This document shows, one piece after another, positions 1 through 7,876 of a stretch of 32,696 nucleotides of DNA. The position numbers were made by a program, and so were the translations under genes. Source of the stretch: a bacterium (GTDB lineage: Bacteria; Patescibacteriota; Saccharimonadia; Saccharimonadales; UBA4665); NCBI GenBank assembly GCA_021781915.1, contig JAJXVX010000003.1, positions 1 to 32,696 on the forward strand. Direction: 5' to 3'. Numbering within the stretch: position 1 is the stretch's first letter; each line of letters opens with the position of its first letter. Under the pieces are notes generated by a model. That model saw only the letters and a list, made by a program, of their open reading frames with translations, searched no databases and was not told the DNA's origin.

Positions 1-682
1 AATGCGGTGTTTGGTTTAATTTAGACACCAGGTTAGTAATAATTAAAAGCTTAGCTTTTGATTTCTTGATTGTCTCTGCCATACCCTTGATTATCAAAAC
101 TGGTAAAATAGAGACGTAAAAGTTGCCTGGTGCAATAACTATTAAGTCGGCTGTAAAAACTGCTTCCTTAGCTTCGGGATTTATCGCCGGAACCGGTTCT
201 TCGTAAAAAAGTTCAGGCTTTGCGGTTTTAAATTTATGGTTTTCAATCTTGATCTGTGAAACTATTGTCTCAGCGCCATCTTTTAAACATAGAGTGTTAT
301 TTTCAAGTGTGGATGGTACGACACGACCTTTAATGTTGAGAACCTCTGATGCAACGGAAACAGCTTTTGCAAAACTGTTATACCTCAGACTTAGTCCAGA
401 CAGAATGATATTACCAAGCGAATGACCCTTGAGTGATCCGGCGCCAAATCGATAACTGAACATTTCTCTTATTTCTGGTTTTGAGCTCAAAGCTACCAGA
501 CATTGTCTGATATCTCCTGGTGGCAAGACACCAAGTTCGTCTCTAAGTAACCCAGTTGAACCGCCATCGTCGCTCATATTCACAATAGCCGATAGTTCAA
601 TGGGCAAATTTTTTAAATCATTTAAGATCGTGTAGCTACCAGTGCCGCCACCGATCAATACTACCTTGGGGGTGTTTTTCAC
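1..682 (-). CDS. yvcK: YvcK/CofD-like gluconeogenesis factor (2-phospho-L-lactate transferase-like fold), C-terminus cut by window start
   Basis: Reverse-strand translation from GTG at 682: VKNTPKVVLIGGGTGSYTILNDLKNLPIELSAIVNMSDDGGSTGLLRDELGVLPPGDIRQCLVALSS...GAGSLKGHSLGNI; GGGTG and DDGGSTG...PGDIRQCL motifs are typical of YvcK. Not in the supplied ORF track (truncated, GTG start). Confidence 0.9.
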   Translation of the reverse strand, partial: MKNTPKVVLIGGGTGSYTILNDLKNLPIELSAIVNMSDDGGSTGLLRDELGVLPPGDIRQCLVALSSKPEIREMFSYRFGAGSLKGHSLGNIILSGLSLRYNSFAKAVSVASEVLNIKGRVVPSTLENNTLCLKDGAETIVSQIKIENHKFKTAKPELFYEEPVPAINPEAKEAVFTADLIVIAPGNFYVSILPVLIIKGMAETIKKSKAKLLIITNLVSKLNQTPH

Positions 683-713
683 ACTACTATTCTAACATTA
701 GTTCTAGCTAGTC

Positions 714-1172
714 TTAGTTGATAGTAATAGAAGTAGCAGTTAAGGTGTTATTGTTGTATTGTCCAACTATATCTACTGTATCGTTAACGGCTAGTGAAGA
801 AGCACCAATATATTGAGTTGAACTATTAGTTGTCACAATATTTGAAGTTCCTCCTCCTACCACTGTAATTTTATCGCCATTGATTTCAGTCACTACTCCG
901 GTGATTTCCAATTGATTAGACATTGATGATGGTGGTGTCGACATGAATGTTGAATTACTCTGCCAGCCAAAGCCGTTTAACCCTCGCATGTTATTGAAAT
1001 TCCTTGATCGTTCAACGTAAAAATTTCTAGATACTCGCCCAGCGGCCATGCCAAACATGAAAACTATAAATAATAAGATAAGTACAATTATTCCAAAAAG
1101 GATTCTATGTTTCCTGTGCTCCCAATGTTTGGAAGTAATATCGTTATTAGTGTCGGCTGATTGTTCTGTCAT
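714..1172 (-). CDS. Single-pass membrane protein with small C-terminal DUF5666/OB-like domain
   Basis: N-terminal TM (ILFGIIVLILLFIVFMFGMAAG); C-term ITGVVTEINGDKITVVGGG...VNDTVDIVGQYNNNTLTATSITIN; SD-like AAAAGGAG before the ATG. Confidence 0.7.
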   Translation of the reverse strand: MTEQSADTNNDITSKHWEHRKHRILFGIIVLILLFIVFMFGMAAGRVSRNFYVERSRNFNNMRGLNGFGWQSNSTFMSTPPSSMSNQLEITGVVTEINGDKITVVGGGTSNIVTTNSSTQYIGASSLAVNDTVDIVGQYNNNTLTATSITIN

Positions 1173-1248
1173 AACTTCTCCTTTTAAACTATTAATTAAA
1201 ATTTAACTTTTTTATCTGAAATTGTGCTTAGTATTTTTATATTTGCCG

Positions 1249-1270
1249 TTATGTCACTAATATGACATAA
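1249..1270. promoter_or_regulatory. Operator-like perfect inverted repeat TTATGTCA-N6-TGACATAA overlapping the -10 (CATAAT 1266-1271) of the 1281 gene
   Basis: Direct reading: TTATGTCA ctaata TGACATAA; TTGCCG (1242-1247) 18 nt upstream of CATAAT; ATG begins 9 nt after the -10. Confidence 0.5.
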
Positions 1271-1280
1271 TATCTCGATT

Positions 1281-2117
1281 ATGGAAGAGCTGGATTTCAC
1301 TAAAATAAAAAACTATATGGATGAGGGTGAAGCTAATGATCTTGCTAGCGAGATGGAAGAGTTAGAGATGTATCAGCAAGAATTGCAGGACATTAGGTAT
1401 ATCACTGAAATAATAAAATCTAGCGACATAGTAGCCCCACTTAATCTTGATTTGGATAACATTACACCTGATGATTTTTTTGAAGTTGAGCAACTAGACG
1501 ATGACGAAGCAGAGTCAATTGAGATCGATTTTATAAGAGCCATATATCAGATGACCCATGTCCTTTATGGTGTCAGATATGATTATCCACTTAGTATATC
1601 GACGGCCGTTACCAGTATTGCTGCATTGGAAGAATTTTCGATTAACGAGATTAAAAGTTGGTATAAACTAATCGAAGATTTATCCGGTTTAAAAATTTTG
1701 TCCGGTTTTGAGAAGATAGATAATAATCGCATAAAAGAATTCCAAGACCTTGAGACCAAAAAATGGGAACAGGACTACATTAAAAGCTACGTTAAACATG
1801 GGTTGATTGATTCGATAACTCATAGTTATGGTCAACATGATAATTTAAGTGAGCTGATTTCTCAGATGATATTATTGGTCGAAAGAAACATTGCCGAAGA
1901 AAGATTCTACAGTTCCACAAGCGTTGAAGTCCTCGGTCTTTTTGACGCCTCTCAATTAAAATCCAATATTAGACGACTGAATGGCGGATATCTAAAGGAC
2001 AGTGATATTGACGGTATCTTAGATCATATTGCGGCGTATTTTGAAGAATCGGAATGGGAAGTTATTGAATATCCAATCTTTTTGCCACCCGAAAAAGCTA
2101 ACTACATGTGGAACTAG
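1281..2117 (+). CDS. Hypothetical protein, paralog of the next gene
   Basis: 278-aa ORF; aligns with 2179..3108: INEIKSWYKLIEDLSGLKILSG vs LNEVKAWFKVIEDFSDVEILSG; both start with a (E)ELDFxKI motif and end near YPIF. Confidence 0.8.
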   Translation: MEELDFTKIKNYMDEGEANDLASEMEELEMYQQELQDIRYITEIIKSSDIVAPLNLDLDNITPDDFFEVEQLDDDEAESIEIDFIRAIYQMTHVLYGVRYDYPLSISTAVTSIAALEEFSINEIKSWYKLIEDLSGLKILSGFEKIDNNRIKEFQDLETKKWEQDYIKSYVKHGLIDSITHSYGQHDNLSELISQMILLVERNIAEERFYSSTSVEVLGLFDASQLKSNIRRLNGGYLKDSDIDGILDHIAAYFEESEWEVIEYPIFLPPEKANYMWN

Positions 2118-2141
2118 CCGGACTCTATTTATAAAATATAC

Positions 2142-2170
2142 TTGAATAAAACTTACATTTATTATATAAT
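2142..2170 (+). promoter_or_regulatory. sigma70-like promoter TTGAAT-N17-TATAAT
   Basis: TTGAAT 2142-2147, TATAAT 2165-2170, ATG 8 nt later at 2179. Confidence 0.6.
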
Positions 2171-2178
2171 ATCTATCT

Positions 2179-3108
2179 ATGGAAAATAGTGGTGAATTAG
2201 ATTTTGAAAAAATAAGACAATTTCTCGGTGGAGTTTCTGCTGAAGAAGCTGGTTTGAAGCCTTTCCAAGGCGAACCCAGTAATCTAAGATTAAACGAAAA
2301 ATTAGCCGAACCAGATAGCGGTGGATTGCACTTTATAGCTGATGGTTTTTCTTTGCTTAGAAATCAGATTGATGAGATGACTTTGATCCCTAATGATGAC
2401 GAGAGTTGGCATTTATTTGACTACCTAGAAGAGCTTAGTCAATTTGGTGTTCCAGTGCCAAGTGAGATCGATATTACCCAGATATCACCTGATCAGATTA
2501 AAAATTGGCGTAATGAAGATTATCCAAATCAACTAAAAACCTTTTTTGGTGTTTTAGAGAACTTAAATCATGCAATGGCCGGTCATAAATTATCAAAAAA
2601 TATTTATATTTCTGAAGCCGCCGCCGGGATTGCTTATTTACCAGGTCTAACACTTAATGAAGTTAAAGCATGGTTTAAAGTTATCGAAGATTTTTCAGAT
2701 GTCGAAATACTATCCGGTGACGATTATACCGATTATCAGTTAATTCTAGACTTGAATATTTTAGAGGGCAAAAAAAAGCAGGCTGAATATTTAAAGAATC
2801 ACTTAAAACAAAGTTTGGTTAAAGATATAACATATCAAATTGGCAATTATTCCGTTATCTCTGAATTAGTTGATCATTCTTTTAATTTTGTCGGATCTTT
2901 GTACGACCAGACGGCTGGAGATTTCAATGATATTGACGAGCTCAACCCCGAAACTAGCTATCTAAAAGAAAAAATATCGACCGCTGCAAAAGAGTTTTTG
3001 AGTCACGATGAAGTTGCCGAAATATTCGATAAAATAGATGACTTTTATAGCACCGTTAAGCCTTTTGAACTTAAGTATCCTATATTTGAAAAATCAAGCT
3101 ACAATTAA
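2179..3108 (+). CDS. Hypothetical protein, paralog of the preceding gene
   Basis: 309-aa ORF with collinear similarity to the 1281..2117 product. Confidence 0.8.
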   Translation: MENSGELDFEKIRQFLGGVSAEEAGLKPFQGEPSNLRLNEKLAEPDSGGLHFIADGFSLLRNQIDEMTLIPNDDESWHLFDYLEELSQFGVPVPSEIDITQISPDQIKNWRNEDYPNQLKTFFGVLENLNHAMAGHKLSKNIYISEAAAGIAYLPGLTLNEVKAWFKVIEDFSDVEILSGDDYTDYQLILDLNILEGKKKQAEYLKNHLKQSLVKDITYQIGNYSVISELVDHSFNFVGSLYDQTAGDFNDIDELNPETSYLKEKISTAAKEFLSHDEVAEIFDKIDDFYSTVKPFELKYPIFEKSSYN

Positions 3109-3111
3109 ATT

Positions 3112-3957
3112 ATGGAATCTAGACAAGAAATTGCTGATGTCTCGAATGGCGTTGGCTTTAGGATGTATGTCGGTGGCCGAAAAGAAACCCATAAGCTAGA
3201 TTCTGTTGATGATTCTTTCAGCGAAAAGTACAATGTTCTAAACCTGGCCGTTAAAGAGAAGGTAATACTATTAAAAGGAGCCAAAGGTTCTGGTAAGTCA
3301 GAGTTCCTCGACAGTTTAATGGAGGACTGCAAGAATAATGATTTGTCGTGTTTTAAACTCAGTGTTCACATTAATGGCGGAAAGTCCGAGGGCGTTGCCA
3401 ATATTATTGATATATTAGAAAAATATCTTGAACACACAGCTCAATACGCTGGCATGATTTTAATCGACAACTGTGATTTTATCGGATATAGGGGAAAGCG
3501 ATCACGAATTAGCGCAGAGGCTTATTCACAAGATTTTCTGGAACTAATAAGTGAACTTAATGATCCTTGGATTAGAAATAATAATCTCATGATTGCTACT
3601 AGTGGTAGTGATCGATGGATTGATGAACAATGGCGTTGGCCGAAGGGTAGTTTAATTTACAAAAATGCTGCCAGTGTACTTGGATTATTTGAACACCGTC
3701 ATCAATTCCAGGGTCAACTAACTAACAGTCATTTTATGGAAATACTGACTTCTCGACTGTTTGATCGGTTTGTTAATCTTAGCGAAGCGGCTGATTTTGA
3801 AAAAACCGATCGAAGAGCCAGATATTTAGCTGGACAGGTTCTTCTAGAAGCCGATGGTAGGGGCTTAGCTGATTTTAAACATGCTACTAAGATTGATCTT
3901 GATTATGTTGAAACCGGCGATATAAAAGCAGCTTTTGATTTACTCTCTAAGACCTAG
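3112..3957 (+). CDS. P-loop (AAA-like) ATPase
   Basis: Walker A GAKGSGKSEF; Walker B-like MILIDNCD; sensor-like NLMIATSGSD. Upstream -10-like TACAAT at 3100-3105. Confidence 0.75.
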   Translation: MESRQEIADVSNGVGFRMYVGGRKETHKLDSVDDSFSEKYNVLNLAVKEKVILLKGAKGSGKSEFLDSLMEDCKNNDLSCFKLSVHINGGKSEGVANIIDILEKYLEHTAQYAGMILIDNCDFIGYRGKRSRISAEAYSQDFLELISELNDPWIRNNNLMIATSGSDRWIDEQWRWPKGSLIYKNAASVLGLFEHRHQFQGQLTNSHFMEILTSRLFDRFVNLSEAADFEKTDRRARYLAGQVLLEADGRGLADFKHATKIDLDYVETGDIKAAFDLLSKT

Positions 3958-5843
3958 AGACTTAATAAGTAACGTATCTCAACTGTTCGATTAAGTGGTA
4001 ATTTATAGAATTCAGAACTTGCCACAGCGTTTTTACTCAAGAATACATAAATAATTTTTCTCCAAGCCGACAGATTTTTCTTGGTAGTCATCACAATTTC
4101 CGATAGAGAAATAAAATAAGATGCGGTCAATAACTCTCTTTTCAGGTGGGGTTTTAGGTTTGGTAGGTTGGATAGGGTTTCAGGGATGTTGATATGATCT
4201 CTAAAACCATAACTTAAAATGACATGATAGATATGGTTTACCTTATCTAAATTAGTAATTTCGGCTCGGTTAGCCTCAGGAACATGAGGTTTATTGGTCG
4301 TCTCAATATTAATTATGAGGATCTCTTGGTGGAGTTCGTGAAATTCACTCAAGTTAGCTCTAAGGGCTAAAGGAGTTAAGTCCTGATGATGTCCGATATA
4401 GATAGCCAGTCCAGGTATTTTTTTAATTTTCGGTGAAGTGTCGTTGATTTCTTTTATAAATTCAGCCAATGGTTTTTCTTGCAGGCGTCTCTCTTTAGAG
4501 ACTATTTCTTGTCCTTTCATCCAAGTTAAGATGATTTGAAAGACAATTAAACCAATGGCAATCGGGAACCAACCACCGGATACAATTTTGATTAAGTTAG
4601 CTCCGACAAATAAGATGTCGAGGGGTAATATAATAAAACCTATCAGGATAACTTTTAGATTGTTAAATAACCAGATTCGCTTGATCAAAATTAAGTACAA
4701 TAAGGCATCTATCAAAAGCGTACCACTGACAGCAATACCGTAAGCGGCGGCTAGTTTGTCTGAGGACTTAAAGTAGATTACTAGAAACGAAACACTCAAA
4801 AATAGCAGAAAATTGATACCAGGAATATAAATTTGACCAATCTTTTTTCTAGAGGTGTGAAAAATATTCATCTTAGGCAAGAAATTCAATGCCACAGCTT
4901 GTTTTATCAAGGAGAATGTACCAGATATAACAGACTGAGAGGCTATGACGGTTGAAACGGTTGCCAGTATGACTACTGGAATTTCAAGATAATTTGGGAA
5001 GAGAGAAAATAAGGGGTTGGCTGCCGCCGCTGAATTATTTAAAATGGTTGCTGCTTCTCCTAAATAACATAAGATAAGGCTTGGAAAAACAATATAAAGC
5101 CAAGCGTTTTGAATGGCTGGCCGGCCAAAATGTCCTAGATCGGCGTAAAGTGCCTCTGCTCCGGTAATTGCCAATACAACTGCCCCCATCGCTATGAAAG
5201 CATTCAAAGGATGGTTAATTATGAAGTTAATACCTGTAAGTGGAGACAAACTTGAAATAACTTGAGGATGGCTGATTAGTCTAATCAGTCCGGCCAGTCC
5301 TATGGTTGTAAACCAAACCACCATAATCGGTCCGAAGTATTTACCAATGTAGCCGCTACCCTTAGATTGAAGTAAAAAGAGAATAGCGATGATTAAAAGT
5401 GTTATTGGAATAATTAAGTTAGCTAGATCCGGAGTGATGACTCGAAGGCCTTCTACGGCCGATAAGACTGAGATGGCCGGAGTTATTGTACTATCACCGA
5501 AAAAAAGAGCTACGCCTATAATTCCCATAATCAGGATTAATTGTTTATGTTTTATTTTTTCGATGTGATGACGCAAAATCGTGACTAAAGATAAAATGCC
5601 ACCGTCACCATCATTGTCCGCTCGCATTAAAAAAACAATAAACTTAATCGAAACGACAATAATCAATGACCAAATAATAAGCGATAGAATACCTAAGACG
5701 TATTCTCTAGAGATCTGAAGTTTGAAGCCGGATCTTGAGAAAGCCGAACTAAATACATAAAGGGGACTAGTGCCAATATCACCAAAGACTACACCGAGTG
5801 CACCGACCGTAAGACCAAGGCTAGTTTTTTTTGTTATCTTCAT
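3954..5843 (-). CDS. kup: KUP/HAK family potassium uptake protein
   Basis: 629 aa, polytopic; N-term SLGLTVGALGVVFGDIGTSPLYVF, FGDSTITPAISVLSAVEGL and GAEALYADLGHFG are KUP signatures. Confidence 0.95.
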   Translation of the reverse strand: MKITKKTSLGLTVGALGVVFGDIGTSPLYVFSSAFSRSGFKLQISREYVLGILSLIIWSLIIVVSIKFIVFLMRADNDGDGGILSLVTILRHHIEKIKHKQLILIMGIIGVALFFGDSTITPAISVLSAVEGLRVITPDLANLIIPITLLIIAILFLLQSKGSGYIGKYFGPIMVVWFTTIGLAGLIRLISHPQVISSLSPLTGINFIINHPLNAFIAMGAVVLAITGAEALYADLGHFGRPAIQNAWLYIVFPSLILCYLGEAATILNNSAAAANPLFSLFPNYLEIPVVILATVSTVIASQSVISGTFSLIKQAVALNFLPKMNIFHTSRKKIGQIYIPGINFLLFLSVSFLVIYFKSSDKLAAAYGIAVSGTLLIDALLYLILIKRIWLFNNLKVILIGFIILPLDILFVGANLIKIVSGGWFPIAIGLIVFQIILTWMKGQEIVSKERRLQEKPLAEFIKEINDTSPKIKKIPGLAIYIGHHQDLTPLALRANLSEFHELHQEILIINIETTNKPHVPEANRAEITNLDKVNHIYHVILSYGFRDHINIPETLSNLPNLKPHLKRELLTASYFISLSEIVMTTKKNLSAWRKIIYVFLSKNAVASSEFYKLPLNRTVEIRYLLSL

Positions 5844-5979
5844 TTTTAAAACCGCATTTTCAAGTTAATTATATCTGATAAAAGCTATATTTGAGCATAT
5901 AATACTTAAGCTTATCTGTTATAAGCATTGGCATTATCTAACAGTTTGGCATCGGGCTTATGTATTTTATATAATAGTA

Positions 5980-6008
5980 TTGACATAGAATAAACAAAGT
6001 GTTAGAAT
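5980..6008 (+). promoter_or_regulatory. sigma70-like promoter TTGACA-N17-TAGAAT
   Basis: TTGACA 5980-5985, TAGAAT 6003-6008, upstream of the 6048 CDS. Confidence 0.6.
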
Positions 6009-6047
6009 ATTGTTTATTAATAAGCATAAGAAAGATTGATATTTATT

Positions 6048-6584
6048 ATGAAAACAGTCGAAAATACAACTAGTAAATACAACGGTAGTCATCGTCAGGC
6101 AAAAAGATCTCATCATTCAGTTCTAAAACCGGTTGCCGACGATAATTCCAACCATTTTTCTGATAGCTTTGAATCCGGGATTAAGCCTAAATCGGGTTTT
6201 AAAAAAGCCATCGGAGTTATCGCTTTAGCAGCATCCGTCATAGGCGGAGCTTACGCTTTTACTAAGTATGAAAATTTTAAAAAAGAACTGACTAATGCAA
6301 CAACAGAACAACAAATCGCTACACAGCTTGATCACCAAGGCATTGTCTTTAATAGTGTAGATGTTTCAGGTAAGCAGGTCATAACAAATATACCAGTGTC
6401 GGCTACTTCGAAAAATAGCTTTGCATTTTATACCGATATATTGCCAACCGGCCAAGTAGAACTGTATCAGAACTTATCTACTGCCAGTGGTGAAACCAGA
6501 CACATTTATCCAATAGTAGATGTTAGGAGTGAGCATATGGCTCAAAAAGCACTTCAGGCAGTAATGAGTCAGGTCAGTAAATAA
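6048..6584 (+). CDS. Hypothetical single-TM exported/membrane protein
   Basis: ATG at 6048 (the tracked ORF uses TTG 6036). TM GVIALAASVIGGAYAF; C-term YTDILPTGQVELYQ resembles the YYPTG motif of the next gene. Confidence 0.65.
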   Translation: MKTVENTTSKYNGSHRQAKRSHHSVLKPVADDNSNHFSDSFESGIKPKSGFKKAIGVIALAASVIGGAYAFTKYENFKKELTNATTEQQIATQLDHQGIVFNSVDVSGKQVITNIPVSATSKNSFAFYTDILPTGQVELYQNLSTASGETRHIYPIVDVRSEHMAQKALQAVMSQVSK

Positions 6585-6622
6585 TCTTTATTTACCAAAA
6601 AAGAACCAAAGGACTAATTTAA

Positions 6623-7759
6623 ATGGAAAAGACGCCAGTCCATAGTCGAGCCTTACCTAAAATCGCAGGTGTTGGTATGGCATCGCTTGCCCTAGTAGGT
6701 ACTCTAAAATATCTAGAAATGACCCAGTCATCGAGTGCTAGCAGTCCTGCTGGGGCTACTTCTAGCGAAATACTGCCCGGGCCAAACTCAGATAGATCAC
6801 CAAGACCAAGTCTTAAGCCATGTTTAACGCAAGAAAAAAACCTGGTTGTAGTGAAGGTTTCCAATCAGCCTCCAAGTAGTGTGACTAAGCAAAACCTCAA
6901 TATTTACACTTATTATCCAACCGGCCAAATTGACTCTACGACCTCAACTACTGTAAAGACCACGTCTAAACAAGAAATTTCGACTAATTACACTTATTAT
7001 CCAACCGGTTCTTTGGATCAGTTGAGTAGTCATAGTCTAAAAAAATCTCCCCAAGGTACTAGCGAGAAATGTTTAACGCCAACAGTCTCGGGCATAAATA
7101 TAGAGCTAATCAAAAAGTCCGATATTTTTACTGACGAGCAGATTAATCAGTTGATTGCCAATAGTGGCGTCTATATGGAGGTCGCTAAAAAGTATAACTT
7201 ACCCTGGCAATTACTGGCGACTATACATTGGCGTGAAACTAATTTATCAATGGTAAATCCCGGCAATAACAATGGTTTATTTCAGGTTTATGACGCTTAT
7301 TTTAAACCTGGCCGTCAGACTGAGAGTAATTTTATTTCTCAGGTCGAAATTGCGGCTAGATTACTAGCCGATAATTATGCTAAAAAGGCTCATATTACTG
7401 GTAGGATTAGCGACGGAAAATCTATTAATATGATGGATTTGGGTAATTTATTAATGGCCTATAACGGTCAATCAAGTTATTATTATCATCAAGCCTATGA
7501 CATGGGTTATCATAGTCCTGATCTTGGATTTTTAGGCTCACCGTACGTCTCGAATCTAATAAATCGGTCATTCGATAGTCGGTTCAATGGAAATTGGGAG
7601 CAAATCAGATACGATAATGGCTACGCTATGCCAGCCGACCAAAGACCCGGTACCTTACCGGTTTTCGTACTCTTAATGCAAGCAACTGATCCTGAAATTA
7701 AACTTGATTTTAGTGGTTTTAAACAATCTTTGGCCAAGGATATTACTAAAAGATTCTAA
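6623..7759 (+). CDS. Exported lysozyme-like / lytic transglycosylase-like protein with two YYPTG repeats
   Basis: NLPWQLLATIHWRETNLSMVNPGNNNGLFQVYD resembles the lysozyme-like catalytic Glu region; N-terminal hydrophobic segment; NIYTYYPTGQIDS and NYTYYPTGSLDQ repeats. Confidence 0.7.
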   Translation: MEKTPVHSRALPKIAGVGMASLALVGTLKYLEMTQSSSASSPAGATSSEILPGPNSDRSPRPSLKPCLTQEKNLVVVKVSNQPPSSVTKQNLNIYTYYPTGQIDSTTSTTVKTTSKQEISTNYTYYPTGSLDQLSSHSLKKSPQGTSEKCLTPTVSGINIELIKKSDIFTDEQINQLIANSGVYMEVAKKYNLPWQLLATIHWRETNLSMVNPGNNNGLFQVYDAYFKPGRQTESNFISQVEIAARLLADNYAKKAHITGRISDGKSINMMDLGNLLMAYNGQSSYYYHQAYDMGYHSPDLGFLGSPYVSNLINRSFDSRFNGNWEQIRYDNGYAMPADQRPGTLPVFVLLMQATDPEIKLDFSGFKQSLAKDITKRF

Positions 7760-7782
7760 AATATATTGTTAGTTTACTTTAT

Positions 7783-7811
7783 TGCCGGTGAAACAATTTC
7801 GGCACTTTTTT
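7783..7811 (+). terminator. Putative intrinsic terminator downstream of the lysozyme-like gene
   Basis: TGCCGgtGAAAcaaTTTCGGCA-c-TTTTTTA: GCC/GGC and GAAA/TTTC arms followed by a T-run. Confidence 0.5.
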
Positions 7812-7876
7812 ATTGTTTAATATAAGCATTTTTGTAGTACACTAATATTTGGAAAAAGTGAGGGAAATTAGAGAAA

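Noticed and set aside
3105-3332. Antisense ORF 3105..3332 (-)
   Set aside because: Fully overlaps the 5' end of the P-loop ATPase gene with good Walker motifs; no independent support.
5910-5926. Inverted repeat GCTTAT-ctgtt-ATAAGC upstream of the 6048 gene
   Set aside because: Only 6 bp in AT-rich DNA and not at a promoter element; expected by chance at this frequency.
6619-6864. Antisense ORF 6619..6864 (-)
   Set aside because: Overlaps the start of the lysozyme-like CDS; no start-region signals.
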